A stretch of 64,000 nucleotides of DNA, taken from Echinostoma caproni (Eukaryota; Platyhelminthes; Trematoda; Plagiorchiida; Echinostomatidae). Under the pieces are notes generated by a model. The model worked only from the letters and a program-made list of their open reading frames with translations, made no database searches and was not told where the DNA came from. Positions within the stretch are counted from its first letter, which is position 1. Every line of letters starts with the position of its first letter. Location: the NCBI GenBank assembly GCA_900618425.1, contig UZAN01039382.1, positions 1 through 64,000 on the forward strand. Reading direction: 5' to 3'. This document shows positions 36,830-49,531 of this stretch, piece after piece. The position numbers were made by a program, and so were the translations under genes.

Positions 36830-37333
36830 TGGATAAAGGGGGCCCAATATTTCAAGTTGCGGAAGCCTTCTTAGACTTGCATGGATGGTCATTTTGTCGT
36901 CGCGATGACTTCAATATTGGAGAGGTTACCCTTCCGTTAACAGGGCGGCAGTAATTAAAAGTTGCATTGATTGTTTAGTTGAATGGGGGAATTACGTGAA
37001 TAGAGGAGATGGAGATAATGAAAACCATGAAGAAACATGCCTGAGAGGTTCATGGAAACAAAAAGTATTTATGGGTGACAGGTTGCAAAACCTAAATCTG
37101 CTGTGGTCAGATCAAAACATTTATATGCACAATGTGAATAAACTTTAGCTTGAACTAAGAATAAACAGTGTTCGCTGGAGGATATCGGCGCTTTTAGTGT
37201 CAAAGTAAACTAAGTTTGGGTGGTTGGTGATTATTCTGAAAACAATAGGGTTACCTCTAGTGCGAGAGTGACAGATATCTGGCATACCTCGTGATAAAAT
37301 AAGATAAATACTTATGATATAGTTCTAAGTGGT

Positions 37334-37425
37334 CTTGTTCATTTCCGATCGTTGAAAGAAACCGACAACCGCATGTTTTGCTTACTGCTCACAAATGTGA
37401 GTAGTATATCACAACACTACTATGG
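37334..37425 (+). repeat. dispersed repeat, copy 1
   Basis: Shares TCTTGTTCAT, a CGTTGAA..AAACCG block, an exact CTCACAAATGTGAGTAG and TCACAACACTA with 57283-57380 in the same order and orientation. The centre CTCACA-AA-TGTGAG is a perfect palindrome. The family is unknown. Confidence 0.65.
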
Positions 37426-38551
37426 TTCAAATCGACAACGCTTATATGTAAGTTTACATCTGAAAGTGGGGCACTAGAAGATATTAATAAGTAGACGAAT
37501 GAATTGTGATATGCTTGTGCGCAGAAAAATTGCTATGTACAAGTTATTGTTAAATTTGTGAGTAAAACGGGACAGCGGTGACATTTCACAGTTAGGCACT
37601 CAATACCTATTGAGCAATAGTAGAAAATAACATGGGACTTGCCACATCGGGGAACGTTGACACATGTTACAACATCCCGTCCAGTCTCCCCTCCTCCCGT
37701 TCTTCGATCTTGTATAGAAACTTGGAAATCTTCAATCGATACTAGAGTCATCAGAACCCTTATTAAGTTAGGTCTCTTCGACAAAAACTGCAATGCTAAT
37801 ATAAATTCTGGATCGGAGAACACTAGTTAAATGCAACATTTTTGGAAACAGCAACTGAGTGTAATTGCCCACCTCTGAGGAGGCAGTCATTTTGACCTAA
37901 GTGGTTCAATGAGGAACAACTTGACATCTTCCACGCTTGAGTGTGGTGGTCCAACCCGGGCGGTGAGCAACTGGAGTTGAAAAAGCAGATGAACCATCAA
38001 AAGATCTCCTGGCACACTTGAGATGAAAAATATAATGCCGTGAGTAGCAGCCACGCGTGGCATTGAGTAAAAATGCGGAAATATGAATAATGTGAGGTAG
38101 AACGTGTAAAGGTAGCGCAGCAATCGACGGTGCACATCGGTCCAGTTTTGTTGCTTTTGTCGGTACACAAAGCTGGAGCCATCTTCCGACCCTCGTCAGC
38201 CATGAACAGGCAACAGATGAAACTAGTGAATCGGCAGTGTCACCATATTTTGTCTATATGAATGTCTTTTTCTTCAACTAGAAAAACTTGCAATCGAAAA
38301 AAAACAGTCCATATACAGATAAATGATTCAAAAATATATGCCTTCAATTTACGTTTTTCGGTTATAACTTTACTTGAATCATGAGGAAATTCGAGTTTAT
38401 TTTGGGTAAAGATTATGTTTGCAAAACCAATACACACACCACGCTGTTATGTTGGTTTAATCCAAGAACAAAACGGTCAATCTAAACTTCATTTCAGTCG
38501 GTAGAATGAAGAATAATATACAGCAAGGGTTCCATCTTACCATCGAACTAG

Positions 38552-38818
38552 TCACAAATTTCTAAACTTTTGTTCTATAAAATGTCGCTGAAATAATAGT
38601 TGGTAAAGCCACTCCATGTCACTGCTGCTTGTGAAAGAAAGCCGTTGCATCCTTTGCACCAGTGATATGAGGATCGAGCAAAGAGTCTCCGGATGCAAAA
38701 AAGTGTTATTTGTTACATAATAGTAAGCATTACATTTTCTCGAAGCGGATAGTCCTTCGACCAGTACAGTGAATGCCTCCACTGCAGCTGTTGGCAACTC
38801 GTATGGGATTCTACACAT
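38552..38818 (-). CDS. candidate terminal exon, unknown protein
   Basis: The minus-strand ORF of 88 codons follows an acceptor-like GCAG at about 38820. Its translation looks protein-like (RIPYELPTAAVEAFTVLVEG, amphipathic and Leu-rich) and ends at a stop after FIEQKFRNL. I recognise no domain. It could be the last exon of a helical-repeat protein or a chance ORF; no poly(A) signal follows closely. Confidence 0.2.
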   Translation of the reverse strand: MCRIPYELPTAAVEAFTVLVEGLSASRKCNAYYYVTNNTFLHPETLCSILISLVQRMQRLSFTSSSDMEWLYQLLFQRHFIEQKFRNL

Positions 38819-41800
38819 CCTGCGCTTGACTTACTTTCTGTCTATGTAAGTGTCACCACGGCCATACATAAATTGGTGGATTAGGGTACATTTGGCCAAT
38901 AGAGGTGGACGTTCTTTAATCGAGGTGACGGATATGACCGTTGTTTTTGCACTATTATGAGTTTGGCTGCATAATAACTCCCGTTGAAAACCGATTGTAC
39001 GCGTGGTTGGAATCGATTAGTTAAGTTGTAAACTTTAAACGGAAGACAAATCCTGATCTCCAGTGTAGAGGCTGACGAAACTACGGACTTCAGTCTGCAA
39101 TCATCACCGATGATTCAACCCTCGGGTTTAATATAGTGAAACCATGACATTTTAACAAACACATTTAAAGAAAACTGCACTACGCATACTAGCACCAATC
39201 ACCTGGCAGTAAGTATGAACGCACCTCGGTATCAAAGCATTCCGTGTGAAAACTACAACTATTTACCGATAATATCATTACATTTTCAAGGACCAGACGT
39301 GCTTACAAAATCACGCATACCTTTCCTTTGGTGTCCAACAGTACCCGACTCTCCCTGGAGGCTCCACAATTTAGGGTGCATGCAGCTGCGGCCATCTCTC
39401 GGTAACCGCCTTGCGAATTGATGAAACAAGTTAAAAAGTAAAGATGGAGCTTTTAGGAGGACCAGTTCAGCAGAAAAGAACGACAAGCGTTGTGTAGTTT
39501 GAATGGCGAACGACTTTTAGAACAATCTGCTTACAAATCCTTTCGATATTTGTCGCATTATCTCACGATCGTTCGGTGACTAGGAATTAGTTTCCATGGC
39601 TCTATACGGAATTTAATTTCTGACAACACAAACTGATAAACTCAATCGTTTTCTGTGTGTATTACTTTTTGTATTGCAACACAATATACATATATTTGAA
39701 TACTACCATAAGAATTTACGAGGTAGAGGGAAGATTAATCAAAACACTCAATAGTTTCTATCACAATTGGTCTCAAAGCACCATTTACTTGGATGTTTGA
39801 TGACGTTATGAGATGTTACATTTGAAAGCATGTGGCCACCGAAGATGGCATTGAGACCAATTTCATCCTCAAGGCTGTGCTGAGCCAATGTTACCCTCAC
39901 TGGTTCCAGAAGACTATCGCAAGGTAATCAGCGTTGAACATGTAAGGAAAGGTCAGATGGGAACTCAAATCTTACATTCCTTGGGCAGCTGATAAAATTG
40001 TGGATTCGTACTTATTGTTGAATAAATCTGTTCAAACGTTTTTCTGATGTGGTAGAAAGAGCTTCTGTATTTGAGAGTACCTGTTGTCATGTTTGTGAAT
40101 TCCGATTGATCCTTCAGAATTGTCGCAATCCTCCTGATCTACTATGTATGATTCATTAGGACAATACCGGATTCTTTGTCCGGTTTCGTTATGACAACTT
40201 CCGTGTTCGGTCGTAACTCTCTAAATTGCTTCAGAGGTTGATCCGTTATATTTGGAGACCAATAAGGATACAAATTGTTGAATACTTTTATCATTTTCCC
40301 CTTTCCCTCTTAAATACTTTTCTACTACTAATCATATATATTGTGTTGTAATGTCGTAATTAAGGCAAGGAGAAAATGAGCTTCGTTGCCAATTTTTTCC
40401 CATTATGTCCTCTTTGGGATTGGTTAACTTTCGATCCAACTTGGTGCACCTCAGATCGCAATAGAGCAGGGCTAGTCAGTATGGCGCAACGGTCTAGCAA
40501 ACATTTTCAAGCAACTAGAAAATTCTGTCCGTTCCACTCAAAATGATTGCCACAGACAGTCACTGGGATCTTTTCCGCCAAAGTTATCCAAATTGTCGGA
40601 CAATCAAAATTGACCTTAGACTGTCAACAGGGACCGGCATGACGGTGAACCGAGGGGTGATCGATAACTGGGTCAATGAGATGTGAATATGAAAGTGAAG
40701 ATCGCGAATACTCATTAAAATAATAGATTCAAAACTCATTGATGTAAAGAGAAAAAGAATAAATCGGAACTTAGCACATAGTGAGAAATAACCCGTCAAT
40801 TTTGAGCATGGAAGGTAGTGTGAATGACAGTGATATCAAAATATCAGTGTTGTTTCGCGAACGATATGTCTTGGAATAATCATCACTTTTAGTCTGACGT
40901 TTAGTAAACTCACAGAAGAATGGAACTGTGAACAGTTAATGATTGTGACTATAATCTGACACATTTCTCTGGAAAGTGATTCATATTCTAACCGATTATT
41001 GAACCTTTGTTGTTACAAAACGTTGGTTAGCAGTCAACTTCATTTTTGTTACCCTGAATAATTAAAATTATGTACCAAAGAAAATATTGGTCATAAAATG
41101 TCCATAGATATAGTATTTGTTGAGAGACTACTGGTCTTTCTAACTAGAGGTCATCAATGTTAAACATGATAGTTTGGTCCTATATACTCGAATGCAGAAC
41201 CAAAACCTGTGGTGCTAAATATTAATGGAACATAAAACGAGTTCCCTATTTTCTCGTTGTCGTTGTGAAACAATGTACACTATTATCAATAAGGATGTGT
41301 GGGACCCAAATAGTCTATAAACAAAGCAGTAAGACCTACTTGCGATCATGCTATTGCTCGTTTATGGTGACACTGATTCAATTAATCCCGATAGAAATGT
41401 TTTATTTCCTTGTGTGATTTAATTTAATGGATAAGGGCTTTTCGGGTAAGGATATATCAGAACAAAAGAGATGCCAACTGCCCACTGGCGAATACCTCAC
41501 CCGGTGAAAGTGGTAGTAATAAAACTTTCTGCGCTCATCCACCAGAAAGGCTGTCATGGCCAGTAGACGAGTGACAACGCAGGGCAATACTGACGTATTG
41601 CTTGCAGTGGGGCAACCTGCAAACAGACTCTACCGTTCGACCACAAACTTCGTGCCCGCCACTCTCCTAATGAATGCACTGATACCCATAACAAGGTGAG
41701 CAATAGGCTGCGGTGCAGCCTTTGAATTCGGCCGTAAATAATGTCACAATATTTTTCTATATTTATGTATCAACGATCATATTCCTATTAATTTGAAAGG

Positions 41801-42722
41801 CGAAATGCGATCTTACACGAAAATATTTGTCAAGGCTTTATTTTGTCACACAAGGCCCACATTTTCGAATTATGCTAAGAAACCGCGACATATTTTCAAA
41901 CGGATCATTAAATCAGGGTAACAGATGAGGGCAGAATCGCTCCGATTGACTAGCGGAATTCCAGCAATGCAGTACCACAAAATAGCAACTCCCTCTGACT
42001 TGAACGAACAGTATTTTTCTTTGTTGGGGAAAATCGACTACTTGGCAGGCAACACACTTCGGGGTCTATGTGCTCCAAAAGTCTTAGTTACACACAAATT
42101 ACCAACAAATTTGAATATAATTGTTTCGGGCGAACCGTCCCATGACTGTCCATAAACAAGGCGGTGTTGGCAGTTGAATTAACAGCAGCTGGAGTAAATC
42201 AACGTCTTTGGTCCACTAATACTTGACGGATAAAATCAGTTGCAACAGTGAATGTCAGCGCTGTTTTTTATTGGGTTTTGTTCCACAATGCTCGCAGATA
42301 TTTACTTAGCATCCACTATATCAGCATCTCAACTGAACTGAGCGTATTTGCTGATCATTAATACCTCCATGATAGTATGAAACACTAACTCGTTCTGCTT
42401 ATATTTTGTGATTTTAAGAACAGAATGTAATTTTCCGCATCAAACTGGGTTTACGAAATTCGGTGCATTTTAATTTGAACGTCGTATGCAATTAATATTC
42501 GGTTTTCAAACTTCTACTCCACGTTCCTTTAAATTTACGATGCTATTTTTAACATTTTCTTTGTGACTGTATGCGGTAATAAATGATTCTAGAGTGCTAG
42601 AAGCTGAGATTCCATCCATTAGGATGAATGAAGCGGCTTTTAACCCTTGGACTGATTTATGCACAAATTCAAAGTTTTATAATGAAAAATATTCACAGGT
42701 GGTTGTTTTTCTTGCCTCGTAG

Positions 42723-42878
42723 AGTTTGTCACACAAATGGATTGAATTACGGTCCACAGAAAGATATGGAATGTCAAGCATTTTCTTCTGTTTCTTTCTC
42801 GGCAACGGATGTCGAAAGACTTGCCAAAGTCTCACCTCGATTTTACTCAAAAGAAACAATGGTGAACATGAAAACAAC
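42723..42878 (+). CDS. candidate internal exon
   Basis: A strong polypyrimidine tract and acceptor (TTTTTCTTGCCTCGTAG) precede 42723. A donor GTGAGG follows 42878. The frame between encodes GPQKDMECQAFSSVSFSATDVERLAKVSPRF and onward. The SVSF...DVERLAKV pattern loosely recalls the N-terminus of RNA polymerase I largest subunit (..ISFGFYSAEEIKKLSV..), but the match is too short to name the gene. Confidence 0.25.
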
Positions 42879-42929
42879 GTGAGGTGGTATAGACTTTCAG
42901 ATACTGCACACACCGCTGGCAATTGTGAA

Positions 42930-45252
42930 TGAATGGCTTCCGGGTTGAAAACTGGGCGACAAGGTGAAAAATAAACGACATTGGTTCACAAATTTCCAAA
43001 TTCTTGCGATCACGTAGTAGCTCAGATTCTCGGCTTTATAGGGATATTCTATGTGTGGTCGAAGCCAGGCTGATAGCAAACGGGAAACCACATAGGTTCA
43101 AATTTGCCAAAGACCAGATTTAACAAACCAAAATGTCTTGCAGCGGCGGACGACGCCCTGGGGAACAACTTAAAACACCTTGAACGATGAAACCGAGATC
43201 TTTCTGATTCGAGTTATACGGAATTTGTTGACATCCCAAGAAAACCGAGTTTTGTGGCAAATTCGATGTCGTTTTCGATCAATCATTGATAAATAGCACA
43301 AAGTGTTCTCTTAAGTGTCCGTGCGTTCTCAGATTGTGTCACTGTTTTGCATAACTTTGCATTGTCTTTCATTTATGGAGAAACTCTCCTACCTAACCCC
43401 AGACAAGTCGCCGTTTTTCATAACTGTGTAGTTTCCTCAGTAGTGTTTTGTGGTTCAGTCGGTCACATGCCTTGGAGGTGATTTGGTATACTGTGACCGC
43501 TGCATCACCGTGATCATCTGCTTTTGTCTACAATTCTCGGACCAGAAGCAAGTTAGTGATACGCCATCACCCCCGACGAATCCGATGTTGCAGCGTGGAT
43601 AATAAGTTGCACTTTTTTGACTCACGAAAATGGATTCCATGACTTTGGATAATAGGAGGGGGGCGCAGCAACGAGGTGGCGGTTAATTGGGTCAATACGG
43701 CAGTCACCTTTGTACATATGGTGGTCAAATTATTCTTTCTTTCCATGTCTGTGGGAGCACTGTTTTGCCTAACATGTGTTGGAATCGTTCACTAATGGTT
43801 GAGCTATGTTACCTTCCAGGTTTATAAGCTTTTATGAATGGATGTAATCTATCCTCGCAAATGGATTTTTTTCAAACACTGCAGTTTTTATACTATGATT
43901 CCTGTGGGAAAAGCAACTGTGGTGAGCGTTAGATACGGTATGTCCTTCAGTAACAGAGGCAGCCGTAGTCCGGCGTTCGTTGGTGCAGTGAATACATGAG
44001 CATACTGCCTTTTTAACATTTCAACTGTCTCCTTTGTTTTGAATGAGACGTCCTACCAATGTTAGCTCTAGAACGCCAGACTTAACGTTTCTGGAGACAT
44101 TTATGTGAGTATAAGCTTGCGCATCAACATTTCTTGGTACATCAAATTGTTTTCTAGCCGCAACTTGGTGCAGTAGTTTCAAATGGGACAGTAGGTATAC
44201 TATATGGTTATAAGCCCTCTATGACATAGTCACCTGCGAAATCCACTTCATTTATTTGACTACATATCACCGATGTGTGACCAGCTAGATGAGTAGTGTT
44301 TGCTCTTAGTCAAACCCTTTACCAGTTCCGTGAGGTGATTCGTAATTTCTTGCCGGGATACTAAGGGATCACATTGCCAATTGTGAAAATCTAATAAAGA
44401 TCTTTCTCCAAAATCGTAAGCATAGTGTAATCAAAAAAACATGCAAGATTTAACCGTATAAGTTTGCGATAAAGGTGCATGAAAATGTAGTCAAACATGC
44501 ATTCATTAGGATCATTGCACCCTAATGAAGTTGAAGGAGAAATCGTTTCCACCATCAATCCCTCGTTAGCTAAGACCCAGTCGAAAACCGGCGATGACTC
44601 ATTGGCTCCAAACCTCGTTGGCTCCTTCACAAAATTATAAAGTGAGTAGAATTCGATAAACTGAACGAGTTTCCACTTAAACGCTTGTAGAGAGGTCACG
44701 GGTTTAGCTATTTTTGGGCGCTTGCGATCGCCCATAATGTGTACATGTTTGACAGTTACAGTGACAGAATGTGATGAATTGTTTGCAACAGAGTCTCAAG
44801 GGCTGAGTCTGTGGATGAAGTAGAGCGGTACACCACACTAATCAGCTGATATCACGTTGTGACACTCGCACTTTGCACCACGGTGACTCAGTGGCCGCAA
44901 CAGGATAAGCAATTACCTCGTATTGTAATTTGCAGCTCAAATGTAGTACACCACCACCCCTCGTAGATCGGTCACCTCTGAGCAGCTTCATGCCTAGTAA
45001 GCGTGATTCTGAGTCGAGAATGTCGATTCTCTGCCGAGTTTCGATAACTGCAATAAGGTATCATTGATCAGTTTGGCACCACAATTCCACTTCTGAATAT
45101 TTGCTGAGTAAACCACATGCATTAATGTAGAAACGATACAGTTGATTGCGGAGCATAAAATCATCGGGAAGCAAACAGTTAGTTGGGCTGACCGTATCGT
45201 GTTTTGCTAGGGGATGATTTTGGTCTGGTCTACCACTTGTGGGAAGGAACAT
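42930..45252 (-). pseudogene. APE-endonuclease/RT non-LTR retrotransposon (jockey/CR1 type), nearly full-length relic
   Basis: Reading down the minus strand: the endonuclease N-terminus (FYINACGLLSKYSEVELWCQ) starts at about 45170; then RGDRSTRGGGVLLHLS and ESPWCKVR...LISVVYRSTSSTD (about 45000-44800, several frames); then the endonuclease C-terminus in an open frame 44735-44391, where the usual SDH reads NDP (plus 44508-44516). RT blocks follow: MESIFVSQ, IGFVGGDGVS, NLLLVRE, the CDRLNHKTLLRKLHSYE region downstream of motif A, VLFIND and KDLGFIVQ. The C-terminal LLSAWLRPHIEY ends near 43030. Catalytic YADD is lost by deletion, and there are many stops and frameshifts. Two 14-bp words in the tail (43002 and 43069) are shared at almost identical spacing with the copy at 61.2-61.8 kb, so both belong to one subfamily. 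Confidence 0.85.
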
Positions 45253-47160
45253 AAAGTCTATGGAAATCCAGCTTGTGTGGGGGTGGCATTTTCTGTCATT
45301 GAACCACTTTTTGATCCTGGGTTGAGCATGGGTTTTAAACCCAGTTCTGGTTTTCCCTTGATCTTGTTATCTTATCACTAATGAAAGTCATACCCATTTT
45401 TACGGTTCTCAGAGTTATTTTTATCATTTTCTGACCATCTCTGTGCTAGTTGAGAAAATACGGTTGTAGTCGAGACCTCAACACATCCAGTCAAGCCTTG
45501 ACTGAACCGCCACTATTAAAAATCCCTTTACTGGCATTTCGGTGTATCCGGATCATTCAATTGCGGGCTTCCATGTATAAGAATCACTCGCGCATTTTCT
45601 ATTTCCCGTGCACTGTCACGACTAGTCGTTTGTATGTGTTCGCTCCATGTTCTGTCTGGTAGAATTCTTGTTTTGTTTGATGTTCATTGTGCGATTTATG
45701 CAATGCACTTTAAACTCGGGATTTTACACATTACATTTTTCAGAATTATGTATATTCTGGCAGAGTGGCTACCTGCTGCCTGTTTAAATATAAGCTTAGC
45801 TTATAAGGGGTGAAAGTACTTCAGGTGGCGTGTGAATAATATTCCTGTTTGAAGGTCTTTCCTACAACTCGGTAGACCACGTACTCCAATGTCGGTGAAA
45901 CACCCAGTGCCGTAATTGTTGACATTGTGAGACTTCCCATCGAACGGCGAGGCTGATTAAAGGAAAGGTCACTTTAAACCAAAGCTGTTTGTCTCGGTCA
46001 CCCACTAGTCCAGGTCAGTGTTAAGCGCAAGTGCCTACAACAATGGCAAAGACCATGTTGGAAATATCGATCGGCTTTACTGGCCGCAGTGGAATAAACA
46101 CAAGTGCGAATGCGGTGGTAGTAATTATAGCACTGAATAGCATAAAATTATCCGTAGAATGCTTGTAACTGTAGTTCAGAAGCAAAATCTGGACTCACTG
46201 GAAATAGTGTTCATTTTTCTTGCGAATGATATCACATTAGTGACACAACGAAATAAAATTAAACAATTTTGCACTCGTGAGTGTATTCAAAAGCTTTGAT
46301 CGAAACAAAAGAACCGCTCAGCGGAAGGATGGGAGCGATTTATTTCCAAGTGAACCATATAACAAGATGGAGCTCACAGAATTGGGTCGAATGAACGTAG
46401 ACTGGACGATGCATGACAATATAAGACGGAGAAGTTCCGATTAGGCTGGGAGCACAAATTTAGAGCGGCTGCACGTGGGCGGCTCAAATGGCATTCAGAA
46501 ACTTGCGCCTTTGATGAGCTGTGGTCTTAAAGTGTGTCCCGCTGCCTAATTTAAGACTAACCGGTTTAGGATTTGAGGAATACCACCCAAAGTAGTGTAT
46601 CGAAGGCATTGAAAATCATTGCTGCAACAGACCAGCCAGCCATTCTAGATCAGAAGCCTTATGTTCCCTGCAGTACAAATGAACGCCAAAGGAAACTGTT
46701 GAAACTGTTGAATTGAAAGACTCAATTCGGAGTTCAGCCCAGTTTCACAGCGCACGGTTCTGCCAGGTTTCTCTACTATCAATTATCGAAATCCACTGAA
46801 GTCTCATAAAATCCAACGGAAATTACGATGAATAAACGTCTTAAAAGGAACGAAAAATCACGCACGAAATTCTCCCAGATTCACTACCTGGCACCTTGAA
46901 TAATTATCAAAAACATGGCATTTGGGGTTAAGACGAGATAACTCCCGTTCTCCGTCCGCTGACCCAACGTCAGTACATCAGTCACCCTCTAATTGAGCGA
47001 ATGATACTGCTAAGGGTTGCCACAACACCTGTCGAAAATGAAACGTATTTGCATATAGTGAGTTCAGATTCAGTAAGATATTCTCATATCAATCAGCGTA
47101 TCTGGCAATCATGATCGGACGATAATACTTAATTTCCTTGCCAAAGGTGGTGTTAAAACG
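45253..47160. other. gene-less stretch
   Basis: No feature is recognised between the non-LTR element and the Penelope relic. The N-terminal part of the Penelope RT may extend into 46.8-47.16 kb but I cannot align it. Confidence 0.4.
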
Positions 47161-47162
47161 CT

Positions 47163-48417
47163 GTGGTAAAGTCGCTAGCCAAACTAATTGAGCCATTAGG
47201 GAGAGAATTGGCAAAATAATTTCTGAAAGGTTTATTTGAAGTTGTGGGCTTGATAGAATCATTAGACTCAACTAACAGGCGCATATTTTCGTTAGATGTA
47301 ACTTCGTTATCAACGAATGTTCCCTTGAAGGAAACGATTGACTTTTGTGTGAAAGAAAACATGTAAATATCGGAACTCCAGTAGAAAGCCTAACAAACTC
47401 CAGCAATGCACTTTCAATGTTCGATTTCAGTTCAACGGTTGCCTGTATCGTCAAAAAGATGGAATCACTATGGGCTCATCATTAGGCCACCCATATATTT
47501 ATGGCAAAGCTGGAGAATGAGACATTGTCCACCTGAATCGAATAAGGTGTCCTATACAGGCCTTATGCAGATGATATTATTTGTGTTATTGACAATTCAC
47601 GGAATACCTCAATGTTTTTGGACAGTTTTAATCAGGCTCATCATAATATAACTTTCACGCTACAACTGGAATCTCCTCAAGGAATAGCGTTTCCTGATAT
47701 TCAGTTGTCACACCGCAAGGATGGTTCCCTTAGATGAAGCATACCGAGAAAGTATACGTGGACAGGACAATGTATTAGCTATGAAACTTTTGTTCCGATG
47801 CAGCGTAAACGAAGCCAGTCACCAATCGTGAAAGATTGTTCTTCTACTGATACAGTAAATGATGAATTGGCAACGTTCATAAAAAAATGGATACCCAGAG
47901 GATCTTATCGATCGTTGCAAAATCCAAGGGCTCCACAGTGGAGAAAAAAAGGTCTTCATTTCATTGCCTTTCAAAGGTGACAACACTCTTGCAAGGAAAA
48001 TGAGAAAACGACTGAGGAGTGTAGTGGAAAATAGTTACTTCTTAACGGAATTGCGTATATTATACAGTTCCAAATAGGTTCTCACATTAAAGATGAAGGA
48101 CAGGCTACCGATGAAGATGACCTCGCATTGTGTGTACCAGTTTACTTGCTCCTCTGAAGCAAGTTACGTGAATCACAACACCAGCCGTCTGACCGATCGA
48201 ATCAGAGGACGTCACCCACCTTGGCTCAATCGGCAACGGATAAAGGCAGGTGCGAGTGAGCTTGTTATACATCTGGCCGAGACGAATCACACCGTGGATG
48301 TGTGGGAATCGTTCCATTCAATCTATTAACCAATGGGGATCCGGTCTAAGGAGGTTAAAGCCCGATTGTTATCTACAGTAGAGGCAATAGCAATTAGAAT
48401 AAACAAATCCACATAAT
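47163..48417 (+). pseudogene. Penelope-like element relic, RT + GIY-YIG
   Basis: In order: KSLAKLIEPLGRELAK; motif A FSLDVTSLSTNVPLKETID (catalytic Asp codon 47295-47297); after a frameshift, motif B FQFNGCLYRQKDGITMGSSLG; the catalytic PYADDIICVID (YADD 47564-47575); HHNITFTLQLE..GIAFPDIQLSHRKDGSL; then FVPMQRKRS and the connector. The GIY-YIG domain is intact in frame at 48093-48329 (HCVYQFTCSSEASYVNHNTS, LTDRIRGRHPPWL, LAETNHTVDVWESF), followed by KEVKARLLSTVEAIAIRINK. In the nuclease motif the usual YVGxT reads YVNHN. It has at least four stops and two frameshifts, so it is dead. It keeps more of the element than the copy at 33.5 kb and lies in the opposite orientation. The domain order is diagnostic of Penelope-like elements. 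Confidence 0.9.
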
Positions 48418-49530
48418 GCGCATACAAATAGTCCGTAATATCATTTTCCTTCTCATGATCACGCGTCCGAAGTGTCCCCACTTAACACTTCAATTGAATA
48501 TTCACACTACGCAAGGGATTATCACAAATTATGCGGTCAGTGTGAAAACATCTGCCTCCCTCCGGACCCCTCAACTCGCTTTTCGCACATACTAAAACCT
48601 TGATTTGGCCATCTCCCCGTGTTATTTCCCTGAGTTAATGTGCTGGTATTGGCCAGTAGATGAAGCACTGAAAGGAAGCCCGTCCGCAACATCTCTGTTT
48701 TCCCAATGAATCTCTCAGAATTATTGGCTTATTTGAAAAACAAACATTATCACATGATTATACATACTTATATGATCAACAACACGCGGTCCGGACCAAA
48801 TTTTCACGAAAGCTTCATGTTCAGTAATGCACACCGGTAACCAAATCTCTGAGACTCGTAGTGGCGAAACACATGAGACCCGCTAGGTTAAGCAAAGTAT
48901 TGAACCGGGCAATTGCAAAGCAGACTACCATCTGCTTTGGGTGGCGGTCAATGGGCTCGATAAACGGACCATGGAGGTCAAAGAATGCTGGTGACAGCCA
49001 CTGTACCAATGCGCTACCTACACCATGGAGATTAATCTGCGATTATTTCGCCGATGAAAGTCATTTCATAGGGCCCCTCGTCTGGGAATATTCAACAAAT
49101 ACTCCTGCGATGTTGTTTAAAGATGTGAATTATTCACCTCTGACGAGATGTTGCAAACTTCTCATTCCAGTCATAGATATCAGCTTCAACTCTAGCAGTA
49201 CAATATATTAGCATTGCTCAGTCATCCAGGGTGTGAATATCAGAATACACTCAAGGGTTGATGTTCTACACCGCTGTTTAAAGCTAGAACGTACCCAGCT
49301 AGACTTAGACCATGGTGCTATTGCGTGCTAGTCGGTGGTAGTTCTAGGTAATTTGCAGGCGTTTCTGTTTGAGTTCTACTACAACAATTTTCGGTATGCG
49401 TTTTCACGTTTAAAATGAAAAATTCTCCTACAATATTAGTTTGCCCCAGTCCCCAACCTTACTCTAACTGTGGAAGTAACGGAAGAAGTAAAAACAAATT
49501 TCCTATTTGGTCAGCTATATCTCAATACTA
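48418..49530. other. stretch with no recognised gene
   Basis: A 116-codon plus ORF at 48861-49211 contains AKQTTICFGWRSMGSINGPW; the opposite strand is also open. I do not recognise it and do not call a gene. No repeat partner was seen. Confidence 0.4.
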
Positions 49531-49531
49531 G

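Larger units (their letters stand above)
36831..42720. other. long gene-less stretch
   Basis: Contains one dispersed repeat (37334-37425) and one candidate exon (38552-38818), listed separately. Otherwise no defensible feature is seen in almost 6 kb. Confidence 0.4.

Noticed and set aside
42879..42900. GTGAGG...TTTCAG as a 22-bp intron
   Set aside because: Too short for normal splicing, and the sequence after it does not extend a recognisable frame.
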